Source: Arctopsyche grandis (taxonomy: Eukaryota; Arthropoda; Insecta; Trichoptera; Hydropsychidae). Taken from it: DNA of 64,000 nucleotides. The notes beneath the pieces were generated by a model that worked only from the letters and a program-made list of their open reading frames with translations, did not search any database and was not told where the DNA came from. The position numbers and the translations under genes are program-made. The stretch spans positions 6,312,001 to 6,376,000 of the forward strand of contig NC_135355.1 of NCBI RefSeq assembly GCF_051622035.1, given 5' to 3'. Each line of letters opens with the position of its first letter. The stretch's first letter is position 1. Shown here one piece after another: positions 59,035 to 64,000 of the stretch.

Positions 59035-59987
59035 ATGCTGCGTACGGACCAAACCAACGACGATTTTGGGCCAACTTTTAAAACCAGTAGCGTACAAAAT
59101 ATCGAAATAAAAATTAAATTAAAAAATTGAAATTAAATATCAAAATTAAGCTAAAGAGCGAGATTGAGCTAAAATTAGATCATCGTTGATGTTTTGAATT
59201 ACGACGATACGCATTTTCAACCAGAGAAATATTATAATTTCTCTGATTACGAGCGAAAAAAAATCTTGTTATTATTTTTTAAAAGTCGTCACAATATACT
59301 ACAGTATTTCCGCCGTCGATGAAACATTTAACAAAAAAACCATCGGTGTCGGATGTCGGTGATTTGTCAAAGGGTTTTTTTTCTTTCGTCGAAATAAAAT
59401 TAATAATCACACATTATCCGATAAATTTTACCTCTGAGATGGATTTAATTATTTGATTTATTTCGACGAGAGAAACAATTGAAGACTAAAAAAATTTCAA
59501 TTGATGTACCGACAACGCAACGGATTGCGACGATCGCTGGATCACCCATATACATGATATATTCTCATAATACATGATATATTCTCAGTAATTGTGCATT
59601 ACGGGGAAGTAAAAATAATAATTCTTTGATTTTTTTTCGATCTTAGTGCGTATCTTCGTAAGTCAAAACATCTTCGACAAACAAAAGTCGAGGATTACCT
59701 GTATGTGATTGTTGATGATATAATTTTAGGTCAATCTCGAAAATTTATTTAAATTGGGCATGTTCTGTTTTAACTTTCAATATTTTATTTTAATTTTAAT
59801 ATATTGATTATAATTTTATTTCAATATTTGAATGTAATTTTAATATAATAATAATAGTTTTAATTTTGATATTTAATTTCAATTTTTAAATTTAATTTTT
59901 ATTTCGATATTTTGTACGCTACTGGTTTTATCCTGCTGGTTAAAACGTTGGCCCAAAATCGTCGTTGGTTTGGTCCGTACGCAGCAT
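59035..59987. mobile_element. DNA transposon-like element with long TIRs, unclassified
   Basis: ATGCTGCGTACGGACCAAAC at 59035 and its inverted copy ending GCAGCAT at 59987; the inverted arms continue for ~70 bp (ACGACGATTTTGGGCC; AGTAGCGTACAAAATATCGA). The interior is AT-rich (TTTAATTTTAATAT) with no transposase. No clear target duplication, so the superfamily stays open. Just left of it, 58865-58990, lies a GC-rich fragment of unknown origin. Confidence 0.7.
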
Positions 59988-60241
59988 TACAGATGGCTTC
60001 AATGCGACAAGTGTACCATACAGATCAAGAAACAACAATTATAAATACATAATTATTATATTTTTATATTAAACACGACATCTATGGTCAAACATTGTAC
60101 AGAAGCATTGTAAGCATTATACAAAAAAAGCGATCAACATCCATAGATACATCTATGGATAAATTTGCAGCATTTTATAAAAAAATAGCGAAAAATTGAG
60201 ATGCTAAATTACTCGAATTTTGTTAGAGAGATAGGACAGAG

Positions 60242-61919
60242 CAGTGGCGTAGCGAAGGGGGGGGTCCGGGGGGTCTGGACCCCCCCTTGGCGGAGCGCAG
60301 TCGGTGGCAAAATATCCCTCTCATGCCATTTTAGTTTTTATGGAAATGATAGAATTGGTAATAAAAGCATTAACAAAAATTTCATCATGGGACGATCGAG
60401 ATTCATCAATTAATGCGAATCATTTAATATGTGCCATGAAACAAATGGAATTCATTGTAGCACTTCATGTCTTAGCCAAAGTTTTTTCTATAAGTCTGCC
60501 ACTGAGTAGAATTTTGCAAACGGAAAATATAGATTTATTATTAAATTTGGATGTGGCCATAAACGTCGAATCTATAATAAAAAACCTTAAACAAAATAAT
60601 GAATGTGAATTTTCAATTATATTCCGTGACGTTAAGAGGGCTGTACACCCGAAACCTTAATTTTGTTGCCGTTCCTTTCTTCGATATATATATATTGAGT
60701 GAATGCGACAATATATATCAATATATACATATATGGAGTGAATGCGACAGTTGCGCTTCGACCAGATAATACGTATTTTAAATCGACAAAATCGAGGTTT
60801 CGTATTCTCCAATTTTTTCCTCCGAAACTGGACTAATTTAAAAAAAAAAATCTTCATTGGTATGAGAAAAATATTTTCTATGCAACTGTGCACGTATTTT
60901 TTTTTAAATCGACCGTTAAATAAGCACGCTGGACTCTTTTCTTGGGTGTAAAAAAGAGGCGATTTCGTAGATGTTTGGTGGCTCCTAGCTCCTATAAAAA
61001 ATAACTAATCAAAAAAATAAAACAATAGATGCATCCCAATGGTGGATATCCATAGCATATTAAAAAATAATTTCTCTAGTGCCATAATTGAGGAAGGGAG
61101 AAGTGTAATACGTTTGTATGGACAAGGCGCTGGTGTCCAGCCCTCTTAAAGAAATATCGAAAAAGTTCAATATAGAAGAATCTAGTTTTGTTTCAAATCT
61201 GGAATCTAATCCATCGCACTATTTTCGTGTAAAAAATTTTGTACCATTTTTGGATAGTTTTTTTATCACAAATCCATGACAGATTTTTAGGACATAAACA
61301 TATACTTGAAAATTTCCAATTTTTGCTTCCTGATGGAAAAAGATCTCAACCATCAAGTGTTTTAAAAAATAAGATAAAGACTTTGGGGGAAATTTACAAC
61401 CAAGATATATTTTGTGGGCCTTGCATTCTAACTGGAGAGTTGGAAATGTGGTGGCAATAGATAAGTACTAGTGAAAATCGACCAAAAAACGCACTAGCTG
61501 CAATTGCAATTTGCAATCCTTCAATATTCCCCAATATTTACATACTTCTAAAAATTCTAACCACAAGTGAACGGAGCTTTTCCACACTATGACGACTAAA
61601 AACATATTTAAAAAATACATTGTCGGAAAATCGACTAAATGAACTTGCTTTATTAAATATTCATAAGGATATAAATGTTAGTGCAGAAAAAATATTAGAT
61701 ATTTTTACAATAAAGACGCGAAGATTGTATCTGTGGATTTCGTATATTTTTAAAGTTTTCATTATTTTTATTTTATTTGAATTTTGTTCATACCATATAT
61801 TTATTACGTATTTACTTTATTTTTATATGTTGTGATTTTATATTAATTAAATATAAATTATATAAAATTTCCTGTCAAAACCCCCCCCCCCCCTTGACAA
61901 AATCCTGGCTACGCCACTG
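60242..61919 (+). mobile_element. hAT transposon with broken transposase, inserted in a SINE
   Basis: CAGTGGCGTAGCGAAGGGGG at 60242 and CTGGCTACGCCACTG ending at 61919, flanked by a perfect 8-bp duplication GGACAGAG (60234-60241 and 61920-61927). The + strand encodes a transposase in pieces: an open stretch 60313-60632 (with SHAILVFMEMIELVIKALTK), a continuation after the nested MITE (FVPFLDSFFITNP), and the C-terminal dimerisation region (FPNIYILLKILTTSERSFST; LSENRLNELALLNIHKDI) at 61530-61700. Stops and a frameshift make it inactive. The pattern fits hAT transposases of the ZMYM/DUF4371 type. Confidence 0.88.
60632..61149. mobile_element. TTAA MITE (GAGGGCTG family), copy 3, nested in the hAT transposase gene
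   Basis: TTAAGAGGGCTGTACACC to GGTGTCCAGCCCTCTTAA, 518 bp, TTAA at both ends. Removing it with one TTAA joins the two parts of the hAT transposase frame in register, which proves the insertion and its order. Confidence 0.9.
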
Positions 61920-62245
61920 GGACAGAGCGGCCGATTTGCAAGAACCATTTCGATGAAAATCAGATATATTGGCAAACCAATATTTGGTAGAAAACGATCG
62001 ACCGGGAGTCATATATCCAAGGTCTGGCCAGCAGCAACCAGTGGGAATCGAACCCGTGATTAATATGTTCGGAAGCATTGTATGCTAACCACTATTTCAT
62101 GCTGCTGATCATGCACTTGTCTTATGTCTAAGCATTTATTAACTTTTTGTCGTGCTACTGCAAATTTAATAATATGATAATTTACATTATCTGAAACATT
62201 ATCGTTGCATCCAAGTTTATTTTTATAAATTATCTGTACTACATA

Positions 62246-63345
62246 CATTAGGGGTTCCAGAAAACCACCCGAAATAAAAAGCCGGTTTTCGGTTTTTTTA
62301 CAAATAAAAAGCTGGTTGGCCGGCTTTCACCGGTTTTAGAAAAGTACAATTTTTTTTAAGTTTAAAATTTTTATATCGAAAAAAAAAATGTAAATATGAA
62401 TATATTTGCATAATATATATATCTATATTTTGCAAAAAAGTAGTTTTTTATAAATTAAATTAAGTTGTAAACATTATGAACTTTCATAAGATTATTATTA
62501 AAAATATTACAAATAATACAATTTGTATTATATGTACATATCACAGTCGTAAAATAGCAGATCCTAAATACGCACATATAATTAAATGATTTAAATAAGC
62601 TACTATCTAGAATATATTATTTAAAAAATAATGTGTAACCTCGCAGAAAAAATATAATTGTGGAATCGTGAACTTAATATTAAGAACTGCTGAGATTCAA
62701 AGATATATTATAGATAAATAGATTTCAAAGTTGTTTTTACGCATCTGTTTGCAAATTTCGGAAACAAATTCATTTGAAACGGCAAATTCATTTGATCACG
62801 AACATTTTAAATGGATAATTAAAGTAAGTATTTGGCCTCAATATTTAAAGAGCAATTCCTTCGAAGAAAAATCAATTATATTTCGGAAATTCCTATGCAT
62901 TTTGCCATAAATCATTTGACTACTTTTTTTGATGTTTTCAAGTACAAGGATTTGCGATAGTGTGGGATTTGCGATAGATAAGGATGCTTTCAATACCTGA
63001 AGTTGGGTAGATCATTGAAACTACATACTTTCAATAATATTTTATTGGTTAATGACCTGGTCCATTACGAAATCTCAAAGAAACCGCTCAAGAAAGAAAG
63101 TAATGTAGCTTTTTTTTTGTTCAAATAAATATACGCCTATTACCTAAGAGCGTTTATACACATTTATTTTGATCTTTCATAGAAATTTAAAATTCATAAT
63201 TGTTAATTTTGAAGAAAAAAACATTAATTGAAGAAAACCTTAAAAAGCCGGTTGATCGAGCCAAAAAGCCGGTTTTCGGTTTTTTGAAAAATGGTCAAAA
63301 AGCTGGCTTTTCGGTTTCAGTTTAAACCGGCTTCGAAGCCCTAGT
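62246..63345. mobile_element. hAT-like non-autonomous element rich in GCCGGTT motifs
   Basis: Ends TAGGGGTTCCAGAAAACC and AAACCGGCTTCGAAGCCCTA, with the 8-bp direct repeat ACTACATA at 62238-62245 and 63346-63353. AAGCCGGTTTTCGGTTTTTT and related words are repeated near both ends (subterminal repeats, as hAT transposase binding sites often are). No open frame of note in 1.1 kb. Confidence 0.65.
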
Positions 63346-63645
63346 ACTACATAGTTAGAAAAAAAAATGAAGTAGATGAAGATAAGCAGACATTAAATAT
63401 TAATGGATACGACAATAGTGGTTAATCAATGGATTATGTATGGTGGTAACAAAAGTAAGGAAATTACTTTTTGGACTGCAACCCCTAATTGACTTGGAAC
63501 TATGCATTTGAAACAATTATTTTACAATTATATTGATATAATAGATAATACAATGAAATGTAATATTAATTTATTAATCATTATTATTTTTGGTTTTGAT
63601 TACAAACATCAATGGTCAGTTTGGAAAACATTACTACGCCAAATC

Positions 63646-64000
63646 ATGAAGAAGCTAAGCGTACATTTTGTTTGGTATTTGATAATTTTCGATACAATAT
63701 CGAAATTCCATTGCGATCTCAATGAAAAACTGTTAACCGAGGACATACCGATGCAGGGTTTTGTAAGAATTTTATATATACTTTTTTTCCAATACAAAAA
63801 CATTAAATTCTCGAATCGACAAACTTAACTTGATTTTGAATCAAGGGTAAATACGTGATAGCGGTGAAATATATTGGTGAATGCCCTCCAACAAAGGATC
63901 CGATCGACAATGACGCCTTCATAAAATTTGATCTCCGAACGGTGAAAATTAACGAATCTGATGAAGAAGTTTTTGGTGATATATACCTGCCCAAAGCTCT
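63646..64000 (+). CDS. Small secreted ML/GM2-activator-like protein, copy D (partial, runs off the window)
   Basis: Exon 1, 63646-63762, encodes MKKLSVHFVWYLIIFDTISK, then a Cys (FHCDLNEKLLTEDIPMQGF) and ends with the family GF followed by a GTAAG donor. Exon 2 starts at 63846 after ATCAAG with GKYVIAVKYIGECPPTKDP and reaches the window edge in the DIYLPKA segment equivalent to YILVPKT of copy C. Phase, exon length so far and motif order are those of copies A-C. The first exon is 39 codons. No defect is visible in the part present. Confidence 0.72.

Larger units (their letters stand above)
60070..62110 (-). repeat. tRNA-SINE copy 4 (reverse), split by a hAT element
   Basis: Body motifs (CATCTATGG, TTTGCAGCATTTTATA) lie left of 60233, and the remainder (AGAACCATTTCGATGAAAAT, GACCGGGAGTCATATATCCA, the tRNA head GGGAATCGAACCCGTG and CATGCTGCTG) continues after 61927. 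The hAT insertion sits in between. Confidence 0.78.

Noticed and set aside
60304-60660. Possible host protein-coding gene
   Set aside because: The frame lies within hAT termini with an 8-bp TSD and continues as a broken hAT transposase.
1-64000. CRISPR arrays, operons, riboswitches, bacterial-type promoters
   Set aside because: The window is clearly a eukaryotic nuclear sequence with spliceosomal introns; tandem repeats here are satellites or transposon parts.

Overview
This is an insect nuclear genome window: spliceosomal genes with many 60-100 bp introns, AT-rich spacers full of TATA/ACATATGT microsatellites, and dense class I and II transposable elements. The two conserved genes (starry night/flamingo and Exo1) are insect-like. 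The order of insect cannot be fixed from the sequence alone.

Region 1 (1-5058) holds only repeats: a tRNA-SINE, a hAT-like MITE, and a TTAA element interrupted by an element with a ~147-bp periodic ACCGGAAGT repeat. Region 2 (5059 to ~24950, + strand) is a complete starry night (flamingo/CELSR) gene. I could chain 48 coding exons with consistent phases into one 3,493-codon frame: signal peptide, cadherin repeats, EGF/laminin-G block, hormone-receptor and GAIN/GPS region, seven transmembrane helices and a ~455-residue tail. The last exons offer two C-termini, one of them a PDZ-ligand type ending. Its introns carry two TTAA elements, a solo LTR, a hAT element and two small MITEs.

Region 3 (~25170-27500) is transposon debris and a GC-rich block upstream of Exo1. 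Region 4 (27506-32773, + strand) is a nine-exon Exo1 (tosca) gene with every nuclease carboxylate in place; its introns contain nested TEs. Region 5 (32774-43900) is mostly repeats, plus a minus-strand two-exon gene for a small secreted Ser/Pro-rich protein with repeated Cys motifs (37818-39507) and an orphan last exon of an unrecognised conserved-looking protein (42949-43153).

Region 6 (44151-64000) is the most unusual part: a same-strand tandem array of four small secreted protein genes with identical four-exon, phase-0 architecture (A 44151-47591, B 52751-53607, C 55656-56575, D 63646-beyond the end). Spacing of cysteines and the C-terminal strand pattern suggest the ML/GM2-activator fold (the superfamily to which insect CheB/DUF1091 proteins have been related). 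The copies are being remodelled by transposons: copy A carries a Mutator-like foldback element 4 nt after a splice donor and a 2-kb Helitron, with a 1.6-kb GC-rich hairpin array, 6 nt before the matching acceptor; copy B has a 7-bp deletion in exon 1 that is put back in frame only if intron 1 is retained.

TEs could be delimited with target-site duplications for hAT (8 bp), Mutator-like foldback (9 bp), TTAA elements, Helitrons (A/T sites) and a Tc1 element. Several are nested (SINE < hAT < TTAA MITE), giving a relative insertion order.
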